Shown piece after piece: positions 34,851 to 44,015 of a stretch of DNA of 63,024 nucleotides. Position 1 is the stretch's first letter. The number at the start of each line of letters is the position of its first letter. The notes beneath the pieces were generated by a model that saw only the letters and a list, made by a program, of their open reading frames with translations, ran no database searches and was not told where the DNA came from. Source of the DNA: PWND01 sp964601515 (GTDB lineage: Bacteria; Bacteroidota; Bacteroidia; Bacteroidales; UBA7960); assembly GCA_964601515.1 (NCBI GenBank), contig CAZRNU010000003.1, forward strand, positions 1 to 63,024, read 5' to 3'. A program made the translations under genes and the position numbers.

Positions 34851-36728
34851 ATGCGAAAATATTTTGAAATAATTGTAATAGGAGGAGGGCATGCCGGATG
34901 TGAAGCTGCATCGGCAGCAGCTCGATTGGGTTCAAAAACTCTTATGATTACAATGATTCGTGAAAATATTGCTCAAATGAGTTGTAATCCTGCTATGGGA
35001 GGAGTTGCTAAAGGGCAAATTATTAGAGAAATTGATGCATTAGGTGGATATAGTGGAATAGTTACTGATAATACTATGATTCAGTTTAGAATGCTCAACA
35101 GATCAAAAGGACCCGCAATGTGGAGTCCGAGAGCCCAAAGCGATAGAATTTTGTTTTCTCAAAAATGGAGAGAGATTCTAGAAAATACCGAAGACTTATT
35201 TTTCTGGCAAGATAGTGTTATAGATATAGAAAAGGTTAGTAATGGAAACATTTTATTGCATACACAGAATAAAGTAACTTTCGAAGCAAAGGCAGTAATT
35301 ATTGCAAGTGGAACTTTTTTAAATGGAAAAATTTACATCGGAAAAAATGATTATACCGGTGGAAGAATAGGGGAAGATAGAGTAATAGGATTAACAGAAA
35401 AAATAAAAACTTTTGGGATTGAATTTGATAGATTGAAAACCGGCACCCCTGTCAGGGTAGATGGAAGAACAATTGATTTTACAAAATTTATTGAACAAAA
35501 GGGAGATGATAATCCCGGGAAATTTTCTTATACTAATACTCCAAAACTATTAAAACAAAAAAGTTGTTTTATTGCATACACTAATGAACAAATTCATGAT
35601 ATATTAAGAAAAGGGTTTAAGGATTCTCCTTTATTTCAAGGCCGGATTCAAGGAAGTGGTCCAAGATATTGCCCATCAATAGAAGATAAAATTGAACGGT
35701 TTTCTGATAAAGACAGACATCAGTTATTTATTGAACCTGAAGGATGGAATAGTATAGATTATTACATTAATGGTTTTTCTTCAAGCTTACCTCTTGATAT
35801 ACAAGTGGAAGCTTTAAATAATATTTCAGGATTTGAAAATGCTCAGATATTAAGACCGGGCTATGCCGTAGAGTATGATTTTTTCCCACCTACTCAATTG
35901 AATTATAACTTGGAGTCGAAAATATTTGAGAATTTATTTTTTGCCGGTCAAGTAAATGGAACTACCGGGTATGAGGAGGCAGCAGCTCAAGGATTAATAG
36001 CCGGAATTAATGCACACAGGAAAATAAACAATATTGAACCTTTGGTATTGCAAAGAGATGAGGCTTATATAGGAGTATTAATAGACGATTTGGTTACAAA
36101 AGGCACTAATGAGCCTTATAGAATGTTTACTTCGCGAGCTGAATTTAGAATACTTCTTAGGCAAGATAATGCCGATAGTAGGTTAATGCCGATTGGACAC
36201 AAAATTGGGTTAATTTCAGACGAAAGGCTATTAAGTTTACGTGACAAAGAAGAGACGATTGCTCAATTTAATGAAGTAATAAAAAAGAACAATTTCTCTC
36301 CTCAAGAAATTAATTCTTACCTTGAAAGTAAAGGCACAAATTTGATACAACAACCTACTCGCATATATAACATATTGCTTCGACCACAGGTGCTTCTTGA
36401 TGAAATTCTCGAGTTTAACGACCCATTAAATGAATTTTCAGAACAAATTATAGAAAAGGAATATTTTAAAGACGTTGTAGAATGTGTAGAGATTTTGGTT
36501 AAATACCAGGGATATGTTGAGAAAGAAAAAGAAAATGCAACAAAAATTAGGAAGTTTGAACATATAGAATTAAAGCCTGACTTTGATTATTCGAGATTAA
36601 ATGCAATTTCTTTTGAAGGAAGGGAGAAACTAATGAAAATTAAACCTAGAACAATTGGACAAGCGTCAAGAATTAGTGGTGTTTCACCGGCAGATATTTC
36701 GGTTTTGCTTGTTTTTTTAGGAAGATAA
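34851..36728 (+). CDS. mnmG: tRNA uridine 5-carboxymethylaminomethyl modification enzyme MnmG (GidA)
   Basis: 625 residues, the standard length. FAD-binding Rossmann motif IVIGGGHAGCEAASAAARLG at the N-terminus, then MSCNPAMGGVAKGQIIREIDALGG, RMLNRSKGPAMWSPRAQ, AEFRILLRQDNADSRL, and the C-terminal helical domain with ISGVSPADISVLLVFL. With MnmE it installs cmnm5U34 in certain tRNAs. No mnmE is seen here. It is the last gene of the four-gene operon, and two parS sites lie directly downstream. mnmG is often near the replication origin, which agrees with the parS sites. Confidence 0.97.
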   Translation: MRKYFEIIVIGGGHAGCEAASAAARLGSKTLMITMIRENIAQMSCNPAMGGVAKGQIIREIDALGGYSGIVTDNTMIQFRMLNRSKGPAMWSPRAQSDRILFSQKWREILENTEDLFFWQDSVIDIEKVSNGNILLHTQNKVTFEAKAVIIASGTFLNGKIYIGKNDYTGGRIGEDRVIGLTEKIKTFGIEFDRLKTGTPVRVDGRTIDFTKFIEQKGDDNPGKFSYTNTPKLLKQKSCFIAYTNEQIHDILRKGFKDSPLFQGRIQGSGPRYCPSIEDKIERFSDKDRHQLFIEPEGWNSIDYYINGFSSSLPLDIQVEALNNISGFENAQILRPGYAVEYDFFPPTQLNYNLESKIFENLFFAGQVNGTTGYEEAAAQGLIAGINAHRKINNIEPLVLQRDEAYIGVLIDDLVTKGTNEPYRMFTSRAEFRILLRQDNADSRLMPIGHKIGLISDERLLSLRDKEETIAQFNEVIKKNNFSPQEINSYLESKGTNLIQQPTRIYNILLRPQVLLDEILEFNDPLNEFSEQIIEKEYFKDVVECVEILVKYQGYVEKEKENATKIRKFEHIELKPDFDYSRLNAISFEGREKLMKIKPRTIGQASRISGVSPADISVLLVFLGR

Positions 36729-36736
36729 AAGAGTAT

Positions 36737-36752
36737 TGTTCCACGTGGAACA
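36737..36752. promoter_or_regulatory. parS site 1 (ParB binding)
   Basis: Perfect 16-bp palindrome TGTTCCACGTGGAACA. It differs from the B. subtilis parS TGTTTCACGTGAAACA by two symmetric bases and agrees with the GTTCCACGTGGAAC form expected in many bacteria. ParB loads here for chromosome segregation. It starts 8 bp after the mnmG stop. Confidence 0.9.
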
Positions 36753-36779
36753 TTTTTTTGTGTGATTGTTTTTGGTAAA

Positions 36780-36795
36780 TGTTCCACGTGGAACA
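36780..36795. promoter_or_regulatory. parS site 2 (ParB binding)
   Basis: A second identical copy of TGTTCCACGTGGAACA, 43 bp from the first (start to start), about four helical turns. It contains an ATG that makes a false N-terminal extension (MFHVEH) on the methyltransferase gene; the true start is 36815. Confidence 0.9.
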
Positions 36796-36814
36796 TTTCA
36801 TAATTAGAAAATAT

Positions 36815-37720
36815 ATGGAAACTTTGAAGAAATGTCCTTCTTGTGGAAGTAATAAAATATACGGCACAGAGATAAAATGTAAAGATTTTCTGGTTTCCGG
36901 GGAGGAGTTTTTTATTCAAAGATGTGATGATTGCAAACTGCTAATAACAAATCCTCGTCCAACTTTTATAGAATCTAAAAAATATTACAAATCTTCTGAG
37001 TATATCTCTCATACTGATTCGAAAAATAATCTTTTTGAAAAAACATATGGTTTGGTTAAAAACATTATGCTAAAAAGAAAAGTGAAGTTAGTAAAAAGGC
37101 ATTTTAATAACTCAGAGATTGTATTGTTGGATTATGGATGTGGAACCGGTGATTATTTAGTTCAATGCAAAAAGCATAAGTTTAAAGTATATGGAATAGA
37201 GCCCGACGAAATGGCTAGATCCAGAGCTGAAAAAAAGAAAATAGAGGTTTTTGAAAACCTCGAACAGCTCGAAGAAAGAAACTTTGAAAAATTTAATGTA
37301 ATTACACTTTGGCATGTTATAGAACATATTCACGATTTAAATAATGTTTTGGAAAGATTATATAATGCAATAGATGAAAATGGTATATTAGTAATTGCTA
37401 TTCCGGAGCACAAATCAATCGACGCACGCATTTATAAAGAGTTTTGGGCTGCATATGATGTGCCCCGACACCTTTATCACTTCAATTCTATGGCCTTAAA
37501 CAATTGTCTATCAGGCCTTAAACTCGATTATATTATCAAAAAACCTTTGTTTTTTGATAGTTTTTATATATCTATTCTAAGCGAATTTAATAAAGGAAGG
37601 GGTAGGGTAATGTCTTTTCTTTTTGGTAGTGTTATTGGATTTATTTCAAACATTTATGCCTTTTTTAAAATCACTCCTTATTCAAGCCAAATTTACGTTT
37701 TTCGCAAAAAATCTTTATAA
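36815..37720 (+). CDS. Class I SAM-dependent methyltransferase with N-terminal zinc ribbon
   Basis: 301 residues from the ATG at 36815. The longer reading from 36779 is rejected because its first residues (MFHVEH) are just the parS palindrome. The N-terminal CPSCGS ... RCDDC pair resembles a zinc ribbon. The methyltransferase domain has motif I (LLDYGCGTGDYL), IEPDEMARSRA and the Methyltransf_23-like LWHVIEHIHDLNNVLERLY, followed by PEHKSIDARIYKEFWAAYDVPRHLYHF. Such proteins often methylate sugars, lipids or quinones; the substrate is unknown. It is close behind mnmG but separated by the parS pair. Confidence 0.85.
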   Translation: METLKKCPSCGSNKIYGTEIKCKDFLVSGEEFFIQRCDDCKLLITNPRPTFIESKKYYKSSEYISHTDSKNNLFEKTYGLVKNIMLKRKVKLVKRHFNNSEIVLLDYGCGTGDYLVQCKKHKFKVYGIEPDEMARSRAEKKKIEVFENLEQLEERNFEKFNVITLWHVIEHIHDLNNVLERLYNAIDENGILVIAIPEHKSIDARIYKEFWAAYDVPRHLYHFNSMALNNCLSGLKLDYIIKKPLFFDSFYISILSEFNKGRGRVMSFLFGSVIGFISNIYAFFKITPYSSQIYVFRKKSL

Positions 37721-37755
37721 AGGCAAGAAATAAAACAGTTTGACAATTTTTTTGG

Positions 37756-37763
37756 TAAATTTG
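37756..37763 (+). promoter_or_regulatory. -7 promoter box of the sensor kinase gene
   Basis: TAAATTTG fits TAnnTTTG. The start point near 37770 would exclude the in-frame TTG at 37768 and supports the ATG at 37789 as the translation start. Confidence 0.5.
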
Positions 37764-37788
37764 GTAGTTGTTAAAACTTACCAAAATT

Positions 37789-40700
37789 ATGCGAAAGAAA
37801 TATCCTCTATTATTTGTAATTTCTATCCTTGCCTTACTGCTAGCAGAGTTGTTTTTTTCTAATAGAATGACTTCGTATAATCCTGAATCGGATGTTGAGG
37901 AGTTTCAAACCACTTTTCAAAAAAAAGAGAAAATAGCTAATAATTATCTCATTGAAATAAGAAGTTTAGTAAATGATAAGGGTGTTGAATATTTGGAAGA
38001 AAAAGAGTTTTTATTATATACGGAAGATTTTTTTTGCAAAAATGAAATTGCCTTATTTGCTGCCAATTCGAATGAATTATTATTTTGGTCTAATAACCAA
38101 ATACCTGTTTCTTTTAAAAGCCTTCCAAATGAAATTTACGGATTAGATATTAATAAAAATGGATACTACTTTTTTATTCAGTCGAAAATTGGAGACATTA
38201 CTTTTTGGGCTTATATCCTCCTGAAAAAAAATTATAAATATCAAAATCGCTTTCTTAAAAATGAATTTCAAAAAGAATTTTCTCCTTCTATAGATTTTAA
38301 GTTATCAAGTAATCCATCATTAGGATTTCCTATTTATAATATAGACAAAAATTTTGCCTTTAGCCTAATTGCTAATAACTTGAATGAAAAAACAGAAAGT
38401 TCATTTCTGTGGAAATTGTCTTTGTTTTTGGCAATTTTTGGTTTAGGCCTTTTAGTTTATACTTCCATATTTATAATTAGAGAAAGCAACATCTTTGAGA
38501 AAATTAAAAGCTTCTTGAAAGTATTTGTGATTCTTTTAGTTCTTTTGTTGGTAAGAGGAATAATGTTTTATTTTAAAATTCCTGAAGTAATTTATCAAAG
38601 TAAAATGTTTTCAGCAGGATTGTATGCAAGTAGCTCTTTTTTGCCTTCATTAGGCGACCTGCTTCTAAACACATTGTTTTTCTCAGTATTCATATTGTTT
38701 CTTTTTAATGAATCTGGAAACAAGATTAGGTTAGAGCTAAAAAATTATACAAATAAAATATTAGTAGTTGTTTCATTCTTCGCAATTTTGATAGCATTCA
38801 ATTTTTCAATTATTTATATTGTAAATACGCTTGTTACAAATTCCCAACTACAATTGAATGTAAACTTAATTAATGATGTTAGTATTTACAATATTATTGG
38901 GTTGTTAGTTATTGGGCTTTTGTTTTTCTCTTTGTATTTCTTGTCGGTTTTTTTACTTGGAGTAATTGTGAAAATCATTGATAGCATAAGAATTGTTTTA
39001 CTTTTATATCTTGTTTGTATTATTGTTTCAATTATTGTTTGGAAATTTCTTCTAGTAGAATATTCATTTTATTGGATTCCTCTTTGTTTGATTCCATTTA
39101 TTTTAATTTTCTATAAAGACAAAGAGAATAATATTTCTAAGAATTTTTCGGCAATGGTTTTTACTTTATTCATTTTTTGTCTTACTGTTACTCCTGCTTT
39201 AATTCTTTTTAATAAAAATAAAGAAATTGAAAACAGAAAAACTCTGGCACTTACATTATCTCTTGAACAAGACCCTATCGCGGAATACTTGTTTCATGAA
39301 TTGGAGGATGAGCTATTTTCTGATTACAGACTAATTAATCTTGTTGCAAAAGATCCATATAACCTTCAAAATATTTTAGGCTATCTACAGAAAAGATATT
39401 TTAACGATTATTGGAATAAATATGATCTTCAATTAACAGTTTGTGCGCCAGGTGAAAAACTAATTATTCGACCTTCAAATATTGAGGTAAATTGTTCAAA
39501 CTTCTTTAACGAGTATATTACTGAATTCGGAAAACAAACAATTAGTAGTAATCTTGTTTTTTTAGATAATAATACCGGAAGAAGCAGCTATATTGCTGTT
39601 GTTCCGGTGGAGGTAGTATTTGCTAAAGCGTGGGAAGTAAACAAATATTTGCTTTTCCTGGAGTTTGATTCAAAGTTTATTCCTCGAGATCTTGGTTTCC
39701 CTGAGTTATTAATAGATGAAGGGGTTGAATTTCCCGGATATCTCAATGTTTACTCATATGCTGTTTATAAAAACGGCACCATGATTAACAAGTTCGGTCC
39801 GTTTTTTTATAGTATAAATTCTTCAGCCTATGGCAACTTTGATGAAGAGTTTACTGTTTTTGAAACGGATTCTTTTAGTCATTTGCACTTTAATAAAGAC
39901 AGTGAAACTGAACTAATTGTTAGCAGTCCTCAAGATTCTGTTTTGGAATTAATAGCTCCATTTTCATATTTGTTTGTTTTGTTCTTTGCTATTGTGTTGA
40001 TATTCTGGGCATTATCAGAAAATGCAAGAGCAATTTTATTACTAAGATTAAATTTTAAAAGCAGATTGCAAGCTTCAATGGTCGGTATAGTGCTTGTTTC
40101 ACTGATATCAGTTGCCGCTGTTTCTGCTTGGTTTATTTATAACATTTATTCAAATAAAAACATTGCCATAATTAATGAAAAAGCGTATAGCGTATTAACT
40201 GAAATTGAGCACCAATTGATGCAAGCTCCGGTTTTAGAAAAAGAATTTGAATTTTATCTAAATGATGTTTTATTAAAATTGTCAAATGTGTTTTTTACTG
40301 ACATAAATGTGTATTCTCCTGAAGGACAGCTAATTGGCTCGTCCAGAAATAGAGTTTTTGAAGAAGGATTAATTTCTGAATTAATGAATCCGGAAGCATT
40401 TTTGCATTTAAAAGGACACAAACAAATCCTTTATGTTCACAACGAAAAAATTGGTGATTTGGAATATTTGTCGGCATATTTGCCTGTAAGAACATCAAAG
40501 AACGAAATTCTCGCTTATATTAATCTTCCATATTTTGCTAAACATGGAGAGCTAAGAAACGAAATCACATATTTTCTTGTTGCTTTTGTGAATATATATT
40601 TGCTGCTGCTAGTTTTAGCAATAGTTATAGCAATCCTGATATCAGGATACGTTACAAGACCTCTGCAAATGATTCGTAATAGTATTTCAAGTATGAAGCT

Positions 40701-41487
40701 AGGCGACGAGAATAAAAAAATAGATTGGAACAGAAATGATGAAATAGGACAGCTTGTTCAAGAATATAACCGAATGATAGATGAACTGGTAGATAGTGCC
40801 GAATTGCTGGCTCAAAGTGAGCGAGAATCGGCATGGAGAGAAATGGCAAAGCAAGTAGCTCATGAAATTAAAAATCCATTAACACCGATGAAACTAAGTG
40901 TTCAGTATCTTGAAAAAGCATGGAAAGATAAAGTACCTGATTGGGATAAAAGGCTTAAGCGATTTACTGTTACAATGATTGAACAAATAGACAGTTTATC
41001 AGAAATTGCTTCTGCTTTTTCGGATTTTGCTAAAATGCCTGCGGGAACATTTACCGAACTTGATATTAATAAATTTGTTGATGAGGTAGTTGATCTTTAT
41101 AGTGATTTTGAAAATGTTAAGATTAATGTTGAAAAATCTGAAAAAATGCTTGTATTTGCTGATAAAAAACAACTTTTAAGAGTGTTTAACAATCTGATTA
41201 AGAATGCAATACAATCCTATAGTAAAGATAAAATAGCAATTATTGATTTATCAATATTTTGTCAAAATGAATACTGTTGTGTGGAAATTAAAGACTATGG
41301 TCAGGGCATAAAAGATGATTTTAAAAAGAATATTTTTAGCCCATATTTTACAACGAAAACAGGTGGGTTAGGATTAGGATTGGCAATGGTAAAAAGTATT
41401 ATAGAAGGCTTTGGAGGTAGCGTTGCATTTACAAGTACTTATGGCGAAGGATCTACTTTTTTAGTTAAAATTCCACAGGTTAAATAA
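37789..41487 (+). CDS. Large NtrY-like sensor histidine kinase
   Basis: 1,232 residues from the ATG at 37789. A long N-terminal sensory half has one membrane helix at the start, a cluster of about seven helices (about 205-470), a large extracytoplasmic part, and two more helices near 730-780, with a final helix near 930. Then come HAMP (YVTRPLQMIRNSISSM), HisKA with phospho-acceptor H1025 (QVAHEIKNPLTPMKLSVQYL), and HATPase with N box (NNLIKNAIQSY), G1 (DYGQGI) and G2 (GLGLGLAMVKSI). The H-box with NPLTPMKLS is typical of NtrY-like kinases. No response regulator is adjacent. Large kinases of this shape appear common in Bacteroidota; the signal is unknown. Confidence 0.92.
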   Translation: MRKKYPLLFVISILALLLAELFFSNRMTSYNPESDVEEFQTTFQKKEKIANNYLIEIRSLVNDKGVEYLEEKEFLLYTEDFFCKNEIALFAANSNELLFWSNNQIPVSFKSLPNEIYGLDINKNGYYFFIQSKIGDITFWAYILLKKNYKYQNRFLKNEFQKEFSPSIDFKLSSNPSLGFPIYNIDKNFAFSLIANNLNEKTESSFLWKLSLFLAIFGLGLLVYTSIFIIRESNIFEKIKSFLKVFVILLVLLLVRGIMFYFKIPEVIYQSKMFSAGLYASSSFLPSLGDLLLNTLFFSVFILFLFNESGNKIRLELKNYTNKILVVVSFFAILIAFNFSIIYIVNTLVTNSQLQLNVNLINDVSIYNIIGLLVIGLLFFSLYFLSVFLLGVIVKIIDSIRIVLLLYLVCIIVSIIVWKFLLVEYSFYWIPLCLIPFILIFYKDKENNISKNFSAMVFTLFIFCLTVTPALILFNKNKEIENRKTLALTLSLEQDPIAEYLFHELEDELFSDYRLINLVAKDPYNLQNILGYLQKRYFNDYWNKYDLQLTVCAPGEKLIIRPSNIEVNCSNFFNEYITEFGKQTISSNLVFLDNNTGRSSYIAVVPVEVVFAKAWEVNKYLLFLEFDSKFIPRDLGFPELLIDEGVEFPGYLNVYSYAVYKNGTMINKFGPFFYSINSSAYGNFDEEFTVFETDSFSHLHFNKDSETELIVSSPQDSVLELIAPFSYLFVLFFAIVLIFWALSENARAILLLRLNFKSRLQASMVGIVLVSLISVAAVSAWFIYNIYSNKNIAIINEKAYSVLTEIEHQLMQAPVLEKEFEFYLNDVLLKLSNVFFTDINVYSPEGQLIGSSRNRVFEEGLISELMNPEAFLHLKGHKQILYVHNEKIGDLEYLSAYLPVRTSKNEILAYINLPYFAKHGELRNEITYFLVAFVNIYLLLLVLAIVIAILISGYVTRPLQMIRNSISSMKLGDENKKIDWNRNDEIGQLVQEYNRMIDELVDSAELLAQSERESAWREMAKQVAHEIKNPLTPMKLSVQYLEKAWKDKVPDWDKRLKRFTVTMIEQIDSLSEIASAFSDFAKMPAGTFTELDINKFVDEVVDLYSDFENVKINVEKSEKMLVFADKKQLLRVFNNLIKNAIQSYSKDKIAIIDLSIFCQNEYCCVEIKDYGQGIKDDFKKNIFSPYFTTKTGGLGLGLAMVKSIIEGFGGSVAFTSTYGEGSTFLVKIPQVK

Positions 41488-41526
41488 TTTATTTTGTATA
41501 TTTATAAACCTAAATATCAAACAATT

Positions 41527-41841
41527 ATGAAAAAACTAATCTTATTAATAGGTTTTTTGTTTTTCAGCCTTTCCTATACGTTTTCTCAAAAAGTTTATGT
41601 AACAGATTGGAAAAGCGAAGCTGATTTTAAAGTGTATGTAACAGAATGGAAATCTGAGGCTAATGTAATTGCCTATGTAACTGATTGGAAATCAGAAGCA
41701 AAACCCAACTCCGGAATTTGGTTTTTTACAGACTGGAAGTCTGAAGCTGATATAAAAATTTACTACACAGATTGGAAAAGTGAAGCCGACTTAATAGTAT
41801 ACTTTACAGAATGGAAAAGTGAAGCTAAGTGGAGTAAATAA
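41527..41841 (+). CDS. Secreted protein with six TDWKSEA repeats (probable septoil-knot/DUF6150 family)
   Basis: 104 residues from the ATG at 41527; an earlier in-frame ATG at 41494 would bury the signal peptide. Signal peptide KKLILLIGFLFFSLSYTFSQ. The mature part is six copies of a 12-16 residue unit with core (T/E)(D/E)WKSEA: VTDWKSEADF, VTEWKSEANV, VTDWKSEAKP, FTDWKSEADI, YTDWKSEADL, FTEWKSEAK. I believe this matches a family predicted to form a deep 7(1) knot; that assignment is from memory and should be tested. Function unknown. It lies between the sensor kinase and the convergent butyrate kinase gene. The DNA of the repeats is also similar, so unit gain or loss is possible. Confidence 0.7.
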   Translation: MKKLILLIGFLFFSLSYTFSQKVYVTDWKSEADFKVYVTEWKSEANVIAYVTDWKSEAKPNSGIWFFTDWKSEADIKIYYTDWKSEADLIVYFTEWKSEAKWSK

Positions 41842-41843
41842 TC

Positions 41844-42926
41844 TTACTCGTAAACCAAAATTTCAACTTCATCATTCAGCACCATATTACCATTCATGGC
41901 AAGTGCTTTCATTTCATCTTCGCCCGGATACACATATATTGGCGCGATATAACGAACTCTTTCCGAAACCTTTTCAACAAATGGCTTTCCATAAGCTATT
42001 CCACCTGTTAAAATAATAGCATCAACTTCTCCTTTTAAAACAGTTGCCATGGCTCCAATTTCTTTAGCAACCTGATATGCCATTGCATCCTGAATAAGCT
42101 GCGCCTTTTCATTACCGGCGGTAGCCATTTTTTCAACTTCATAAGCATCATTGGTACCGAGATATGCTACATAACCTCCCTTACCTGTAATCATGCTTTT
42201 AATTTCATCGATAGTATATTTTCCGCTAAAACAGGCCTTAACTAAAGACCCCACCGGAAGAGTTCCACTTCTTTCGGGAGAAAACGGACCTTCGCCATCT
42301 AGCGCCTGATTCACATCAATAACGCGTCCTTGCTTATGTGCTCCCACACTTATTCCACCTCCTAAATGTGCAATAATAAGGTTGAGGGCTTCATATTGTT
42401 GTGAAACTGATTTAGCGTGTTGTCTGGCTATAGCTTTTTGATTTAGAGCGTGAAAAACTGATATCCTTTCAAATGCAGGATGCCCAGATACTCTGGCAAT
42501 TGGTTCGAGCTCGTCTACAACTACCGGATCTGCAATAAATGCTCTAGCGCCATTGATTGAACCTGCAATATCTTTGGCAATTAACCCTCCTAGATTGCTG
42601 GCATGCTGTCCCAAAACCCCTACTTTTAAATCTCTAACAAGAGCCTCATTAACCTCATAAATACCTGATTTAATGGGTTTTACCAATCCACCACGACCAA
42701 CAATTATTTTTATATCATTTAGACAAATACCAGCATTTTCCAACTCTTTTAATATGATTTCTTTTCGAAACTCATATTGATCAGTAATTTGTGAAAAACT
42801 GACTAATTCTTCAGAACTATGCTTTATGTTCTTGAGAAACAAGTCTTTGGTTTTTTTAAATACAGCTATTTTAGTGGATGTTGATCCCGGGTTTATTGCT
42901 AATATCAGTCCTTCAGTTTCTTGCAT
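41844..42926 (-). CDS. buk: Butyrate kinase
   Basis: 360 residues, the usual length. Acetokinase/ASKHA fold: LILAINPGSTSTKIAVF (phosphate loop), IVGRGGLVKPI, LIIAHLGGGISVGAHKQGRVIDVNQALDGEGPFSPERSGTLP, IILTGGIAYG. It converts butyryl phosphate and ADP to butyrate and ATP, the last energy-yielding step of butyrate fermentation, or the reverse in butyrate or branched-acid activation. It lies 24 bp downstream of ptb, same strand: a two-gene operon. It ends 3 bp from the end of the knot-like gene, so the two genes are convergent with almost no spacer. Confidence 0.95.
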   Translation of the reverse strand: MQETEGLILAINPGSTSTKIAVFKKTKDLFLKNIKHSSEELVSFSQITDQYEFRKEIILKELENAGICLNDIKIIVGRGGLVKPIKSGIYEVNEALVRDLKVGVLGQHASNLGGLIAKDIAGSINGARAFIADPVVVDELEPIARVSGHPAFERISVFHALNQKAIARQHAKSVSQQYEALNLIIAHLGGGISVGAHKQGRVIDVNQALDGEGPFSPERSGTLPVGSLVKACFSGKYTIDEIKSMITGKGGYVAYLGTNDAYEVEKMATAGNEKAQLIQDAMAYQVAKEIGAMATVLKGEVDAIILTGGIAYGKPFVEKVSERVRYIAPIYVYPGEDEMKALAMNGNMVLNDEVEILVYE

Positions 42927-42950
42927 CTTTTTATTAAGTGATTATAGTTT

Positions 42951-43844
42951 TTAAACCGCAGCTGCCATGGCTATACTGTCTAATTTGGCTTGATCAGTGT
43001 CAGCCCTGGATGTAAGGACTATAGGAGCTGCAGCACCTACAATAACAGCAGCTATTTTTGCCCCTGAAAAATAAATGAAAGTTTTATATATTGCATTTGC
43101 GGCATCGATATCATCTGCTACAAGAAGATCTGCATCACCGGCAACCGGACTTACAATACCTTTTTTCTTCGCACTTTTTTCACTAACTGCATTATCAAAT
43201 GCCAATGGACCATCAATTATGCAATTCTTAATCTGTCCTCTGTCATTCATTTTTGTAATAATAGCAGCTTCAGTGCTTGACTTCATTTGAAAACTAACCG
43301 TCTCAGCAGCACTAAGTAACGCAACTTTTGGTTTTTCAAGTCCCAGTTTATTTAGATAGCTAACAGAGTTGTTAATTAACGATACTTTACCTGTAATATC
43401 AGGCGCAATATTCATTGCAGCATCTGTTAGTGCCAATATTTTATGATATGCAGGAATTTCAAATAATGCTAAATGTGATAAAAGTTCTCCACTGCGCAAA
43501 CCCCATTCTTTATTAAGAACCGCTCTTAGCAGGTTTGGTGTGCCCAAACTTCCCTTCATTAAAATATCGGCCTTCTTTTCGTTTACCATTTTTACAGAAA
43601 TGGCGGCAGCTTTATCAACATCCGGTTCATTAATAACTTCAAATGCACTTAGATCGTATGAGCATGACTTTTCAATCTCGCGTATTTTTTTTTCATCACC
43701 TACTAAAATAACGTCTATTATTCCGTTTTTCCATGCATTTAAAACAGCTGAAATAGCATCTTGATCATGAGCTGCTGCCATAACAAGCTTTTTCTTGGTG
43801 TTGGATTTGGCCAATTTGTGGAGATCCGATAAATTTTTAAGCAT
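42951..43844 (-). CDS. ptb: Phosphate butyryltransferase
   Basis: 297 residues. Phosphotransacetylase-family fold: AAAHDQDAISAVLNAWKNGIIDVILVGDEKKI, DILMKGSLGTPNLLRAVLNKEWGLRSGELLSHLALFE, LTDAAMNIAPDITGKVSLINNSV, LSAAETVS, DGPLAFDNAVSE. It exchanges CoA for phosphate on butyryl-CoA, feeding butyrate kinase. First gene of ptb-buk. A -7 promoter word (TAATTTTG on the minus strand, 43883-43890) lies about 40 bp upstream. Confidence 0.93.
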   Translation of the reverse strand: MLKNLSDLHKLAKSNTKKKLVMAAAHDQDAISAVLNAWKNGIIDVILVGDEKKIREIEKSCSYDLSAFEVINEPDVDKAAAISVKMVNEKKADILMKGSLGTPNLLRAVLNKEWGLRSGELLSHLALFEIPAYHKILALTDAAMNIAPDITGKVSLINNSVSYLNKLGLEKPKVALLSAAETVSFQMKSSTEAAIITKMNDRGQIKNCIIDGPLAFDNAVSEKSAKKKGIVSPVAGDADLLVADDIDAANAIYKTFIYFSGAKIAAVIVGAAAPIVLTSRADTDQAKLDSIAMAAAV

Positions 43845-43964
43845 ATATTCAAAGGGGTTTTAAGGTTAGCAAAAATTTTGCCCAAAATTACAAAAATTAT
43901 ATTACGCTTAGCTGTTGAATTTACTAATTGAAAAAAAAAGATGTAATATTTTTTGTAAAAAAAA

Positions 43965-43991
43965 AGAGGAGCAATTGTTTACAGCTCCTCT
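43965..43991 (-). terminator. Terminator after hsp20
   Basis: Perfect 8-bp stem AGAGGAGC / GCTCCTCT, extended by A-T pairs, loop of 11 nt, followed on the minus strand by a run of T. It separates hsp20 from the ptb-buk operon. Confidence 0.85.
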
Positions 43992-44015
43992 TTTTAATTG
44001 CACTAAACCAAACAC

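Noticed and set aside
36779..36814. Upstream start of the methyltransferase (MFHVEHFIIRKY)
   Set aside because: These codons are the parS palindrome and its flank; the ATG at 36815 gives a normal N-terminus.
41590..41838. TDWKSEA-encoding DNA as a CRISPR-like repeat
   Set aside because: It is an intact protein-coding frame with signal peptide; the repeats are at the protein level and have no unique spacers.
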